Shown here: positions 35,648 to 45,123 of the stretch, piece by piece | Position numbering within the stretch: the first letter of the stretch is position 1 | Layout of the letters: the number at the start of each line of letters is the position of its first letter | Source of the DNA: Endozoicomonas sp965232255 | Lineage (GTDB): Bacteria; Pseudomonadota; Gammaproteobacteria; Pseudomonadales; Endozoicomonadaceae | Length of the DNA stretch: 64,000 nt | Reading direction: 5' to 3' | NCBI GenBank assembly: GCA_965232255.1 | Contig: OZ246962.1 | Span: 992,001 to 1,056,000, forward strand | Translations under genes and position numbers: made by a program | The notes under the pieces: model-generated | Database searches by the model: none | Told to the model about the DNA's origin: nothing | The model's input: the letters and a program-made list of their open reading frames with translations, nothing else

Positions 35648-37237
35648 ATGAGTTTGTTGTTACATCAGATTGTTTTGCGTCAGGCCGAACACACCCCGTT
35701 GGCCGAGGCTCTTGGTTACAAAAATCAGTGGCTTGATTATCAGGGCATGTCGCGGCAGATTCGCGCTGTCGCTGCCGGATTGCAGAAACTTGGTCTGATG
35801 CAACACGAACGGGTGGCCATTTATCTGCCCAAAACCTTCGAGGCAGTATTCAGTTTTTTTGGTGCCACCGCTGCCGGGGGAGTGATGGTGCCGGTTAACC
35901 CAGTGCTCAAAGCCGCGCAGGTGGGGCATATTCTCAAAGACTGCAATGTTCGGGTGCTGATCATCAACAAGGCCCGTTTGCGCCAGCTGTCTGAAGTGAT
36001 TGATCAGTGCCATGACCTGCGCCATATCATCGTGGTGGATGGCAAACCTGCCACCGATAGCCCAGGTGTTATTAACTGGACCAGTTTCGTTCAGCCTTTC
36101 GCCAATTGGCAGCCAGTGCCTTCCATTGATGCCGACATGGCAGCAATTCTCTATACCTCCGGCAGTACCGGCAAGCCCAAAGGCGTTGTCCTGTCCCATC
36201 GCAATATGGTCACCGGTGCCCACAGCGTTGCCGAGTACCTTGGCAATGTTCCTCAAGATCGCCTGCTGTGCGTATTGCCCTTCAGTTTTGACTATGGCTT
36301 TAGCCAGCTAACCACGGCTTTTCTCAGCGGGGCCAGCTGTTACCTGCTGGAGTACCTGTTGCCAGGCGATGTGATCAAGGCCGTCGATAAACAGCGGATC
36401 ACTGGTCTCGCCCTGGTGCCACCGCTGTGGGTACAGATTGCCGAGCAATCGTGGCCGGAAGAGGCGGCCGATAGTCTGCGTTACTTCACCAACACCGGAG
36501 GGGCGATGCCCACGGCAACGTTGGCCGGGTTGCGCCAGCGTTTTCGCCATGCCAGGCCCTTTATGATGTACGGCTTGACCGAAGCGTTCCGCTCCTGCTT
36601 CCTGCCGCCAGAGCAGGTGGACCGTCGGCCGGGCTCCATTGGTAAGGCCATTCCCAATGCTGAGGTTATGGTGATCAATGAGCAGGGCGAGTTGTGCGGA
36701 CCCCACGAGCCTGGCGAGCTGGTACACCGTGGTGCACTGGTTAGCATGGGTTACTGGAATGACCCGGAACGGACTGCTGAACGCTTTCGCTCGGCACCTT
36801 GTGCTATTGCCGAGATTCCCAATAAGGAACTGGCGGTGTGGTCCGGCGATGTGGTGCGTAAAGACGACGAAGGTTATCTTTATTTCATTGGCCGCCGGGA
36901 TGACATGATCAAAACCTCGGGCTATCGGGTCAGTCCGACAGAAGTGGAGGAGGTGATCTACTCCTCCGGGCTGGTGGCTGAGGTGGCTGCCATTGGCGTT
37001 CCTCACCATCGATTGGGTCAGGCCATTGTGCTGGTGGTGGTCGGCAGGGACAACCGCACCATTGACGACGCCTCGCTGATTCGCCATTGCCGGGAGTGCC
37101 TGCCGACCTATATGGTGCCTTTATGCATTAAACAGCAACCGGCCCTCTCCAGAAACCCCAACGGCAAGATTGACCGTAAAGCTCTGCTGGCTCAATATCG
37201 CGGCCTGTTCCAGCCCTGTGACATACTCCATGAGTAA
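35648..37237 (+). CDS. Acyl-CoA/ACP ligase, AMP-forming (exosortase-system type)
   Basis: ANL-superfamily enzyme that activates a carboxylic acid as adenylate and passes it to a thiol. Motifs: AAILYTSGSTGKPKGVVLSH (P-loop), MMYGLTEAFRS, SGDVVRKDDEGYLYFIGRRD, IKTSGYRVSP and the catalytic lysine in NPNGKIDRKAL. The sequence resembles ligases found with exosortase A loci (TIGR03098). Its stop overlaps the next gene's start by 8 bp, and an acyl carrier protein gene lies just beyond. It probably loads that carrier. Substrate unknown. Confidence 0.88.
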   Translation: MSLLLHQIVLRQAEHTPLAEALGYKNQWLDYQGMSRQIRAVAAGLQKLGLMQHERVAIYLPKTFEAVFSFFGATAAGGVMVPVNPVLKAAQVGHILKDCNVRVLIINKARLRQLSEVIDQCHDLRHIIVVDGKPATDSPGVINWTSFVQPFANWQPVPSIDADMAAILYTSGSTGKPKGVVLSHRNMVTGAHSVAEYLGNVPQDRLLCVLPFSFDYGFSQLTTAFLSGASCYLLEYLLPGDVIKAVDKQRITGLALVPPLWVQIAEQSWPEEAADSLRYFTNTGGAMPTATLAGLRQRFRHARPFMMYGLTEAFRSCFLPPEQVDRRPGSIGKAIPNAEVMVINEQGELCGPHEPGELVHRGALVSMGYWNDPERTAERFRSAPCAIAEIPNKELAVWSGDVVRKDDEGYLYFIGRRDDMIKTSGYRVSPTEVEEVIYSSGLVAEVAAIGVPHHRLGQAIVLVVVGRDNRTIDDASLIRHCRECLPTYMVPLCIKQQPALSRNPNGKIDRKALLAQYRGLFQPCDILHE

Positions 37238-38456
37238 GAAACACCATCGACTGACCACGTTGGCCAGTGACAACAACCAACTGCATATTGCCGGGCGCAC
37301 CGTGGCGCAACTGGTTGCTATTGCTGGCACCTCACCGTGTTACATCTACGACCGCCAGGCACTCACGGCCAGAGTCGCCCGATTCCGCCAGCAGATGCCA
37401 GCCGCGCTGCGACTGCACTACGCCATCAAGGCCAATCCCATGCCGGTGCTGGTAAGTCATATGGCGTCGCAGGTTGATGGGCTGGACGTGGCTTCCCACC
37501 AGGAAATGCTGATCGCCCTGGGCAGTGGTATGAATGCCGCCCATATCAGCTTTGCCGGGCCAGCCAAAGGACTGCATGAACTGAAAGCAGCGGTGGTTGC
37601 CGGTATCACCATCAACGTTGAGTCACCCCTTGAGCTTGAGCGGCTGTACCAGTGTTACCACGAGCTGGGAATTCGTCCCCGCATTGCCTTGCGGGTCAAT
37701 CCGGACTTTGAGCTGAAGTCATCGGGCATGAAAATGGCTGGGGGCCCCAAACAGTTCGGTATTGATGTCGAACAAATGCCATCTATTCTGGCCAACCTTG
37801 ACTTGGGCCGGGTGGACTTCCACGGCTTTCATATTTTTTCCGGCTCCCAAAATCTTAATGCCGAGTCCCTGATGGCCTGTCACCAGCAAACTTTTGCTCT
37901 GGCCGCACAACTGGCAGAACAGGTGGGAGTATCGATAAAACACATCAATATTGGCGGCGGTATTGGGATTCCTTACTTTCCGGGAGAGCAGCCGCTGGCG
38001 CTGGACAACATTGCCCAGAATCTGCAACAACTGCTGGATCATCGGCCAGCATCGCTGGCAGATACTGAGTTTGTTATGGAACTGGGGCGCTGGCTGGTGG
38101 GCGAGGCTGGTTATTACGTTTGCCAGGTGACTGACAAAAAACAGTCCCGTGGACAGACCTATCTGATGACCAACGGTGGCCTGCACCATCATCTGGCCAA
38201 TTCCGGCAACTTTGGCCAAGTGTTGCGTAAAAATTATCCAGTGGTGCTGGCTCACTGCCTGGACAGCGATGAGGAGGAGGTGGTAGAGATTGTCGGACCG
38301 TTGTGTACGCCGCTGGACATCATCGGAGCAAAACTGGTGCTGCCTGCAGCTACAGTGGGAGACTACATTGTGGTGCTGCAATCGGGTGCCTATGGTGCCA
38401 GTGCCAGTCCGCAAAAGTTTCTCGGACACCCCGAGGTGGCCGAGTTACTGATTTGA
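37230..38456 (+). CDS. Fold-type III PLP-dependent decarboxylase (exosortase-associated/BtrK-like)
   Basis: Start at ATG 37230, inside the end of the ligase gene (ATGAGTAA overlap). The PLP lysine is in LHYAIKANPMPVL, the phosphate-binding glycines are in NIGGGIGIPYF, and the catalytic cysteine of the LysA/BtrK group is in VGPLCTPLD. It resembles TIGR03099 proteins and BtrK, which decarboxylates an amino acid while bound to a carrier protein. With the adjacent ligase and carrier, decarboxylation of a carrier-bound amino acid is a fair inference. Confidence 0.88.
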   Translation: MSKKHHRLTTLASDNNQLHIAGRTVAQLVAIAGTSPCYIYDRQALTARVARFRQQMPAALRLHYAIKANPMPVLVSHMASQVDGLDVASHQEMLIALGSGMNAAHISFAGPAKGLHELKAAVVAGITINVESPLELERLYQCYHELGIRPRIALRVNPDFELKSSGMKMAGGPKQFGIDVEQMPSILANLDLGRVDFHGFHIFSGSQNLNAESLMACHQQTFALAAQLAEQVGVSIKHINIGGGIGIPYFPGEQPLALDNIAQNLQQLLDHRPASLADTEFVMELGRWLVGEAGYYVCQVTDKKQSRGQTYLMTNGGLHHHLANSGNFGQVLRKNYPVVLAHCLDSDEEEVVEIVGPLCTPLDIIGAKLVLPAATVGDYIVVLQSGAYGASASPQKFLGHPEVAELLI

Positions 38457-38463
38457 AGTCGAG

Positions 38464-38712
38464 TCAGGCAACGGCCCTGACAGAGTCGACATAAGAGAGC
38501 ACCGAGCCGACAGTCTCAAACAGCTCTGCCTCCATATCGTCATCGTTCACAGCGATAGCAAACGTCGTTTCCATCGCGGTGATCAGCCCGACTACGGCCA
38601 TGGAGTCAAACTCCGGCAGCGCACCGAGCAGCGGCGTACTTTCAGTGAACTCGCTGGTATCGAGCTTAAGCAGATCAGCCAAAATGGCGTTTAATTGTTC
38701 CAGCTGTGTCAT
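38464..38712 (-). CDS. Acyl carrier protein
   Basis: 82 residues, acidic, four-helix type. The phosphopantetheine serine is in LPEFDSMAVVGLI (the usual DSL reads DSM). It converges on the decarboxylase gene, 7 bp apart, so it is not in the same transcript but is in the same gene group. Carriers with this FDSM motif accompany exosortase-type ligase/decarboxylase pairs. Confidence 0.88.
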   Translation of the reverse strand: MTQLEQLNAILADLLKLDTSEFTESTPLLGALPEFDSMAVVGLITAMETTFAIAVNDDDMEAELFETVGSVLSYVDSVRAVA

Positions 38713-38822
38713 CGATGGTTCCGGATGCTAATGAAAGCGGCAACTTTAGGCATTTTCTGCCCAAGGCGCAACTGTAGCCGACAACGGGGTTGCTGGAAGC
38801 CATGTCCCGCTGCCAAGGAATT

Positions 38823-39203
38823 CTAACAGCCACGGATAAGGCTACAGAGCAGACCACAGCATGCCACAACACAGTAGGCGGCAAGGTCTCCACACGTTCC
38901 ATTACCGCAAAAACTATGACAACATCTTTCTTCCCGGGTTGGGTGGCGCGGCTGTGATGACAATCTGCTCGCTTCCAGAAGAGCTATATGCAACACCGCC
39001 GCTGATTTTTGCGCTCGTTGATCCTGCACCATTACCTCCTCATAAGAGGGCGGCTGCACACGGGAGGGAACAGTGCCGGTAGGCTGCGAATTGACTACCA
39101 CGTCCCGTCCACCATGTTTTCCCACTTCATTTTGGTTTTGCAGACTCAACGTGCCATGGTCCGCCATCGGGTTATATTGGCCGTTAACTTGAACTCCATT
39201 CAT
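38823..39203 (-). CDS. Small protein with PPxY motif and cysteine-rich hydrophobic tail
   Basis: ATG 39203 follows GGAGGT by 9 bases, a strong ribosome site. The 126-residue product has a polar, disordered N-terminus and PPSYEEVM at residues 51-58, an exact PPxY motif as used by eukaryotic and viral proteins to bind WW domains of NEDD4-type ubiquitin ligases. The last 33 residues hold nine cysteines in a hydrophobic stretch (DLAAYCVVACCGLLCSLI), which suggests membrane insertion or lipidation. The layout recalls LITAF. No bacterial family recognised. Confidence 0.75.
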   Translation of the reverse strand: MNGVQVNGQYNPMADHGTLSLQNQNEVGKHGGRDVVVNSQPTGTVPSRVQPPSYEEVMVQDQRAQKSAAVLHIALLEASRLSSQPRHPTREERCCHSFCGNGTCGDLAAYCVVACCGLLCSLIRGC

Positions 39204-39348
39204 AAATTGGTACCTCCAAGGATTTTTTATTATATGTGGAGTTCAGTTGGACTGATAAAACATAAAAAAAGTTCATTTCATAGTAATTACGTACCAGTTT
39301 TGGCGAGCTGATCGTCAAAGCTGCTTTACCATTACAATATTCGTATAT

Positions 39349-40356
39349 CTAATTCTGAAGCAGGGGTGCCAACTCCTGCCAGACCACTCCTGGCGTCATG
39401 GGCGTAAAAATCGCCGGGTCAGCCGACGGAAAGTTACCGGCTGGACACTGCTTAAGCGTTAGATGCTTCTGGCTGGCGCCATAAGCCCCGACTTTTAGTG
39501 GGCTGGTGGGACCGTAGAGTGATACTGCCGGAGTCTCCAGTGCAGCGGTCAAATGCCCGAGGCCAGTATCCACGGCCACGGCTGCCGTGGCCTCACAAAT
39601 CACTCCCGCTACTTCCGCCAGCGATAACTTTGGCAATACGGTGGCCTGGGCGTTTTCGGCAATGCGTTCGGCCCTGGCTTTCTCCAGCTCGTTACCCCAG
39701 GGGAGCACCACATGCAAACCGGCTTGATTGACCTTGCGGGCCAGTTCACACCAATAGCTTTCTGGCCAGTGCTTGGTAGGCCAAGTAGTGCCGTGGATAA
39801 ATACCACATAAGGCGTATCGGTTATCTGCCCCTTGGGAAACTTGTCTTTATCGAGCAGAAACTGACCGTGACTCCTGGGTAGCGGGTAGCCCAGGCATTG
39901 GGCAAACAGTTGGCGCACTCGTTCAACTGCGTGCTGTTCCCATGGAACCAACTTGGGGTGGGCATAAAAATGGCTGGCCAGTGGCTCACGGGCTGAGTGT
40001 TTGTCGAGTCCGAAGCGCGGACCCTGAGCCATTTTGGTCAGCAGGGCGCTTTTTAGCAGCCCTTGAGCATCAATAACGGCATCGTATTGCCAGCTGCCGA
40101 TACGTTGTCTGAACTGCTGCCACTCACCCGATTTCCAGGCTTGTAATGGCGTTTTGCGCCAGCGGCGAATAGCCACCGGAATCACTTGGTCCACCGCCGG
40201 ATGCCATGTGGGTATCTCGGCAAAGCCTTCCTCTACGACCCAATCAAAACGAATGCCCGGCAAGGCATTAGCGGCGTCCGTGAGTGCCGGAAGAGTATGG
40301 ATAACATCCCCCATCGAGGATGTCTTCACTACCAGAACGTGTTTTGGCTGAGTCAA
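39349..40356 (-). CDS. waaC: Lipopolysaccharide heptosyltransferase I
   Basis: Adds the first heptose to Kdo in the LPS inner core. GT9-family protein of 335 residues with an N-terminal VLVVKTSSMGDVIHTLPALTDA, VIDAQGLLKSALLTKMA, VFIHGTTWPTKHWPE and the sugar-nucleotide-binding VDTGLGHLTAAL with SLYGPTSP. It overlaps waaF by 4 bp (ATGA) and is translated with it. Confidence 0.94.
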   Translation of the reverse strand: MTQPKHVLVVKTSSMGDVIHTLPALTDAANALPGIRFDWVVEEGFAEIPTWHPAVDQVIPVAIRRWRKTPLQAWKSGEWQQFRQRIGSWQYDAVIDAQGLLKSALLTKMAQGPRFGLDKHSAREPLASHFYAHPKLVPWEQHAVERVRQLFAQCLGYPLPRSHGQFLLDKDKFPKGQITDTPYVVFIHGTTWPTKHWPESYWCELARKVNQAGLHVVLPWGNELEKARAERIAENAQATVLPKLSLAEVAGVICEATAAVAVDTGLGHLTAALETPAVSLYGPTSPLKVGAYGASQKHLTLKQCPAGNFPSADPAIFTPMTPGVVWQELAPLLQN

Positions 40357-41441
40357 TGCGCGTCACTCCCTGCGGCTTCGGGCACCTTGGCTGGCGTTCC
40401 TGCGATAGCGGTTTCTGTCGTTAATACGTTGACCCCGAGCTGCCCAAGAGCAGCCAGAACTCGCCCTGGTAGCAGTTGCTTCATGCAGTTCATGTGTCCG
40501 AGGGGACACTCCCGCTTGAAACAAGGGCTGCACTCAAGTTGTAACGACAGCGTGGCGCTGTTGGGGTTCATCGGCGGAGTGTGGCTGGCTGAGGTGGAGC
40601 CGTACACGGCTACTAATGGCCGGCTCAGGGCAGCGGCGATATGCATCAGTCCGGAGTCGTTGCTGACCACGGCACTCGCCAGAGACAGCAGGTCAATGGC
40701 ATCGGCCAGAGAGGTAGCGCCGGCCAGGTTATGACAGTGTTCCTGAGCGGGGAGCGCGCTTTTGATTTGTGCCGTGACTGGTTGGTCTTTGGCCGAGCCA
40801 AACAGCCAGACCTGCCAGCCCTGTTGCAGCAGTACTTTGGCAACTTCGGCGTAGTATTCGGCTGGCCACTGTTTGGATGGACCAAATTCAGCGCCTGGGC
40901 ACAGGGCCAGAATGGGTTTGTTCGTGTTCAGGTTGTAGCGCTGGCGCGCATCGTTGACCGTCTGGTCATTAACCGTCAGTGCCGGAATGGGCAGGGGATC
41001 AGGTAGCAAAGCTCCATCGGGATACGCCAGGGCAACGAAGCGGGCGACCATCAGTGGATAGCGGCTTTTATCCAGCTTACGCAGATCGTTGAGCAAACCG
41101 TAACGCATCTCGCCGCGCCAGCCGATGCGCTGGTTGATATTGGCCCAGTAAGGAACCAAAGCTGACTTGAACGAGTTGGGCATAGTGATGGCGTGGGTAT
41201 AGCCTTCCTGGCGCAGGCTTTCGCCCAGATGGTAGCGCACTCTCAGCTCCAGAGCGCCGTGGCCAACGGGCATCTCTATACCGCGGCGCACCTCCGGCAT
41301 GCGCTCAATAATCGGCAAGCTCCAGGCCGGGGCAAGAACATCAATGGTGGCCTGTGGGTGCTGTTTTTTCAGGGCGATGAACAGCGTCTGCGCCATCACC
41401 ATGTCCCCCACCCATGAGGGACCGACAATCAGATATTTCAT
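40353..41441 (-). CDS. waaF: ADP-heptose:LPS heptosyltransferase II
   Basis: Adds the second heptose of the inner core. Start at 41441 gives MKYLIVGPSWVGDMVMAQTL, the family N-terminus; the frame runs 12 codons further up. Other blocks are PNSFKSALVPYWANINQRIG, LCPGAEFGPSKQWP and SNDSGLMHIAAALSRPLVAVYG. A cysteine-rich CSPCFKRECPLGHMNC segment near residue 315 is typical of WaaF. First gene of the waaF-waaC pair. Confidence 0.94.
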   Translation of the reverse strand: MKYLIVGPSWVGDMVMAQTLFIALKKQHPQATIDVLAPAWSLPIIERMPEVRRGIEMPVGHGALELRVRYHLGESLRQEGYTHAITMPNSFKSALVPYWANINQRIGWRGEMRYGLLNDLRKLDKSRYPLMVARFVALAYPDGALLPDPLPIPALTVNDQTVNDARQRYNLNTNKPILALCPGAEFGPSKQWPAEYYAEVAKVLLQQGWQVWLFGSAKDQPVTAQIKSALPAQEHCHNLAGATSLADAIDLLSLASAVVSNDSGLMHIAAALSRPLVAVYGSTSASHTPPMNPNSATLSLQLECSPCFKRECPLGHMNCMKQLLPGRVLAALGQLGVNVLTTETAIAGTPAKVPEAAGSDAH

Positions 41442-41661
41442 CCCGACGGGAGTTCCTAATGTGAAATGGTGAGGCATTATAAGCGGTGTTGATCGGTAAG
41501 CGTAACCGTATGTGTGGTTAAACGCTCAACTGATGGAACAGAGGTTCGGTCTGGTTGGTTGGTGAGTAACTGCCTGATTGCGGTTTTTTCTTATCCGCTT
41601 ACAAGCATGCTGTGAAGAGATGTCCCCGCATTGTGCGTATACAACACGGGGATTTTGCAGG

Positions 41662-43116
41662 TTATGCCTCAGGCACTGCCTTCAATGTGGCCACCAGAAA
41701 GTCCCAGAACCGGCTAACACTCTGGATATGCACTTTCTCATCCGGAGAGTGAGGGAAACGAATGGTCGGTCCAAAGGAAATCATGTCCCATTGCGGATAC
41801 TTGCTACCGAGCAGACCACACTCAAGACCGGCGTGTACCACCTGAACTCCCGGTGTTTTACCGTGTAGCTCATGGTGCACCTGCTGCATCAGTGCCAGAA
41901 TCTGTGAATCCGGGTTTGGCTTCCAGCCCGGATAGCTGTCCTGATAGGTCACTTCAGCGCCGAGCATACGGAACAGGCCAGCCACTGCATCGCGCAGAGC
42001 ATCGTTGCAGCTGCCCACCAGACTTCTGGCCAGAATGTGGGCATGAATCTTACCTGCGTCGATAGTAAACACACCAATGTTCAGGGAGGTTTCCACCACG
42101 CCCTCAACAGAGTCGCTCATACGCTGGGCGCCATTAGGGCAGGCAGCTAGCACAGCTATCCACTGTTGCTGGTCGGCCAGCGGCATCAGTTGTGTGACGG
42201 GTGCGGCATCGCTCAGGGTCAATTGCAGGTCTGACTCCACTGCATTAAGCTCGGCGCAGATATCGTTACTGCACTGGTCAATAATTTGGGCACATGCGCC
42301 CTGGGCAGCTTCAGGAATGGCAATGACTGCTGATGCTTCGCGCGGGATGGCGTTGGCCAACGAGCCGCCATTGATGCTGGCGATGCGCACGCCGTGCTCT
42401 TGCAGACGTTGCAGGACGCGCACTAACAGCTTAATGGCATTGCCACGGCCGAGATGGATATCACACCCAGAGTGACCACCCTTGAGACCAGTGACGGCCA
42501 GGGTTTTGTAGCTGAAATCACCGGTAATGGTCTCCGGAGTATACTGACGGTTGACTTCGATGCGAGCACCACCGGCACAGCCGATGTACAACTCGCCTTC
42601 ATCTTCAGTGTCCAGGTTGAGCAGAATTTTACCCTGTAATACGTCGGCCTCAAGTCCCTGGGCACCGATCATGCCGGTCTCTTCAGTGGCGGTAAACAGG
42701 GCTTCGATCGGACCGTGCTGCAAGTCGGTGGCGCCCAGTACGGCCAGGGTTGCAGCCATGCCGATGCCGTTGTCCGCTCCCAACGTGGTGCCTTCAGCGG
42801 TGACCCAGTCACCGTCGATGTAGGCTTTGATCGGGTCGGTGGTGAAATCGTGCGCCGTGTCGTTGTTTTTCTGTGGCACCATGTCCATATGGCCTTGCAA
42901 AATAACGCCTATCCGGTTTTCCATATCGGCTGTTGCGCCCTTGCGAATGATGACGTTGCCAGCTGCGTCAGAAAGCCACTCAAGATTATGAGCCTTGGCA
43001 AAGCCAATCAGGTGCTCACGAATTTGTTCTTCATGAAAGGATGGGTGGGGGATGTCACAAATGGCCGAAAAGTGTTGCCAAAGCGCATTAGGCTGCAGTT
43101 CATGAATAGCGCGCAT
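41662..43116 (-). CDS. pepD: Cytosol non-specific (aminoacyl-histidine) dipeptidase
   Basis: Zinc M20-family dipeptidase of 484 residues, the length of E. coli PepD (485). Metal and catalytic residues lie in LQGHMDMVPQKN, LGADNGIGMA and FTATEETGMIGA; the C-terminal zinc histidine lies in HSPDEKVHI. It cleaves Xaa-His and other dipeptides in the cytosol. Monocistronic, with a short gap to waaF. Confidence 0.95.
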   Translation of the reverse strand: MRAIHELQPNALWQHFSAICDIPHPSFHEEQIREHLIGFAKAHNLEWLSDAAGNVIIRKGATADMENRIGVILQGHMDMVPQKNNDTAHDFTTDPIKAYIDGDWVTAEGTTLGADNGIGMAATLAVLGATDLQHGPIEALFTATEETGMIGAQGLEADVLQGKILLNLDTEDEGELYIGCAGGARIEVNRQYTPETITGDFSYKTLAVTGLKGGHSGCDIHLGRGNAIKLLVRVLQRLQEHGVRIASINGGSLANAIPREASAVIAIPEAAQGACAQIIDQCSNDICAELNAVESDLQLTLSDAAPVTQLMPLADQQQWIAVLAACPNGAQRMSDSVEGVVETSLNIGVFTIDAGKIHAHILARSLVGSCNDALRDAVAGLFRMLGAEVTYQDSYPGWKPNPDSQILALMQQVHHELHGKTPGVQVVHAGLECGLLGSKYPQWDMISFGPTIRFPHSPDEKVHIQSVSRFWDFLVATLKAVPEA

Positions 43117-43319
43117 TAAATACTCCAGTACTAATATTATGTTGCCTGCGGTATTGGTCTATTAATTTGCAGTGGTCGTATATTGAGGATATTAACGACA
43201 AACATCAATGCGCAGTTGCTAATTTGTTCGTTGCCCACAAGTCGGAAAAGCAGTAAGGATATCGAAGTTGGTTATTTATTGGTCGTATTGAAACTATTAT
43301 CGGTGCGGTTTGTCCAATA

Positions 43320-44780
43320 GTGGCTTCCATTGTTTTGGCCTTTTCCATGGACCGTATAGCCAACACGCCACCTTTACCTTCTCCGATTGCTGATGCAACA
43401 GCGTCAACCAACACTGGCTCTTTCAACCATCGCACTGCGAAGGGCGTTGTCCCAGCGCCCAAATGCGTGTTCGATGCTCTTGATCCGGATGACCGACTGC
43501 CCTTGGCAGAGAGCATCGCCATGATGCAGGAGGTTGGACTTTTAGCCTTTGTCCGCCCAACCACAGAGCTATTATCCCCTGGTGCGGCGGAGCGTGTTCG
43601 TCAGGCATGTGATGCTTACCGTAACCGGGGGCTTATCCACGATCCGCTTATTGCCAGCATCATTAACGAGTTTGACAAAGATATTTCCGCGGACGCGCGC
43701 AAAAACCTGGCACTGCAAATACGCGCAGCAGCCTGTGCCAAACATGATGCCGGTATTGATAACGCGCTTACTTACATCAATAGCCAAACCACTTCCCCGC
43801 TCATAGTGACACCCATATTGGAAAGGGCAGAGCAAGCGTTGATTAAGGGTATTGAAAATATGAACATCGCTTATCGGGTCGGAGGCTCTGCTGCCATCAA
43901 ACAGCACTTGGGCAACCTCGACCTGTTGCTCACCCTGATAACTGATTTTGTCTATCTGCTGCAACAAAAAACGTGTGTAGAGAACCTGTCGCCGGCTCGT
44001 TTTATCAATCTAACCTCTTTCGCCAGGGCTGAACTTGCTGTTGATCGAAAAATAAACATTATTTCGCAAGGAAACGCTGCCGGTTGCCGGAGCGGTGCTG
44101 ATTTTTATTATGTAGTGGCCACCGCCGTCTACTATCCCAGTATCAGTGATGATCGGTCAATTGTACGTCTGGTCAAAGATGTCTGTGCATATTGGGAAGA
44201 AGGGCTGGAGGTTTGCGTCAGCATCACCAAATCGTCGGCCACAGCTCTGAAATCCTACCTGAACAGTCTGGGGATTGATCGACTGTATTTTCCCATGGCC
44301 AACAGTGGCTATTTTGCTCGCATGATAATGGATGCAGGTATGCCTGTTACTTGCTCAGATGTAGCACCGAAAGCGACCTTCACCAAGGTGAAAAAAGTGG
44401 AAATATCCCCAGGTATCCAGCAATTTTTCAAGGCACTTGCCACTGCGAACCAAAGCACTGCCGCGACGGCATTGGCTCTTTGTGCGCCTCCCGCCACGTT
44501 TTTCAATATGGGAACTCGTGAAACTGTCGGCGAGTTTTTACCCAAAGTGGCCAAGGTCTGGTTTACCCAGGGTGGCAGGTATGTGCTGGTTATCTCCGAT
44601 ATGGTCGATATCGACACGCTTTTCAATCCCAAGGCACTCAGCACGTTTTCAATCAGTCTGGAGCCGATTTCACCGGGTTTCACTCCAGACATATATTTAG
44701 GTCTTGGGGTCTGTATTGGCACTTGTGGGGTTTACCGCATTCATGGGGCGGATTGCCAGTGGCAATCCAAGCCTTTGTAA
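43320..44780 (+). CDS. Unrecognised 486-aa protein with methyltransferase-like C-terminal region
   Basis: No family is recognised. Residues 30-230 are mostly helical. From about residue 335 the pattern YFPMANSGYFARMIMDAG, VTCSDVAP and, 40 residues on, ALALCAPP, then KVWFTQGGRYVLVIS resembles a Rossmann SAM-dependent methyltransferase of a divergent kind, with glycine-rich motif I altered. Start at 43320 or the ATG at 43347; neither has a strong ribosome site. The gene is alone between pepD and cbpA. Function unknown. Confidence 0.7.
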   Translation: MASIVLAFSMDRIANTPPLPSPIADATASTNTGSFNHRTAKGVVPAPKCVFDALDPDDRLPLAESIAMMQEVGLLAFVRPTTELLSPGAAERVRQACDAYRNRGLIHDPLIASIINEFDKDISADARKNLALQIRAAACAKHDAGIDNALTYINSQTTSPLIVTPILERAEQALIKGIENMNIAYRVGGSAAIKQHLGNLDLLLTLITDFVYLLQQKTCVENLSPARFINLTSFARAELAVDRKINIISQGNAAGCRSGADFYYVVATAVYYPSISDDRSIVRLVKDVCAYWEEGLEVCVSITKSSATALKSYLNSLGIDRLYFPMANSGYFARMIMDAGMPVTCSDVAPKATFTKVKKVEISPGIQQFFKALATANQSTAATALALCAPPATFFNMGTRETVGEFLPKVAKVWFTQGGRYVLVISDMVDIDTLFNPKALSTFSISLEPISPGFTPDIYLGLGVCIGTCGVYRIHGADCQWQSKPL

Positions 44781-45123
44781 ACGACACATTTAAACGACAC
44801 CAGGTAGACTAAAATCAAAGGTCTGTCCGATGGTAGTTGTATGAGTCGAGAAGCTCACGTACAGTTTCTCGAAGGGCTGCCAGCGAAGGTTGTCGGATCA
44901 GATTCGAAATGATTTGACTATGTGTTTTTTACCGGGCATTTCTTTCGGTCTGTACCTATAGTAGTTTCACAAGCATTTTCTTCTGCTTGTCGAGTACCAG
45001 TCAAATTTCCAAATCTCGCTGTGCAATGACTGACAAAGCCTGACAAGAGAGCGTTTTAAGCCCTTTTCTTGAGGCCGCGTTGCTGCGGTTGGTGTACCTC
45101 TTTTTTGAGCTAACGGATGCAGT
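44781..45123. other. Intergenic region upstream of cbpA
   Basis: 343 bp with no supported ORF. A CCGC/GCGG hairpin lies near 45073-45090, close to the cbpA start. CCCTTTTCTTGAGG near 45060 loosely recalls a sigma-32 -35 box, but no fitting -10 box was found. Confidence 0.35.
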
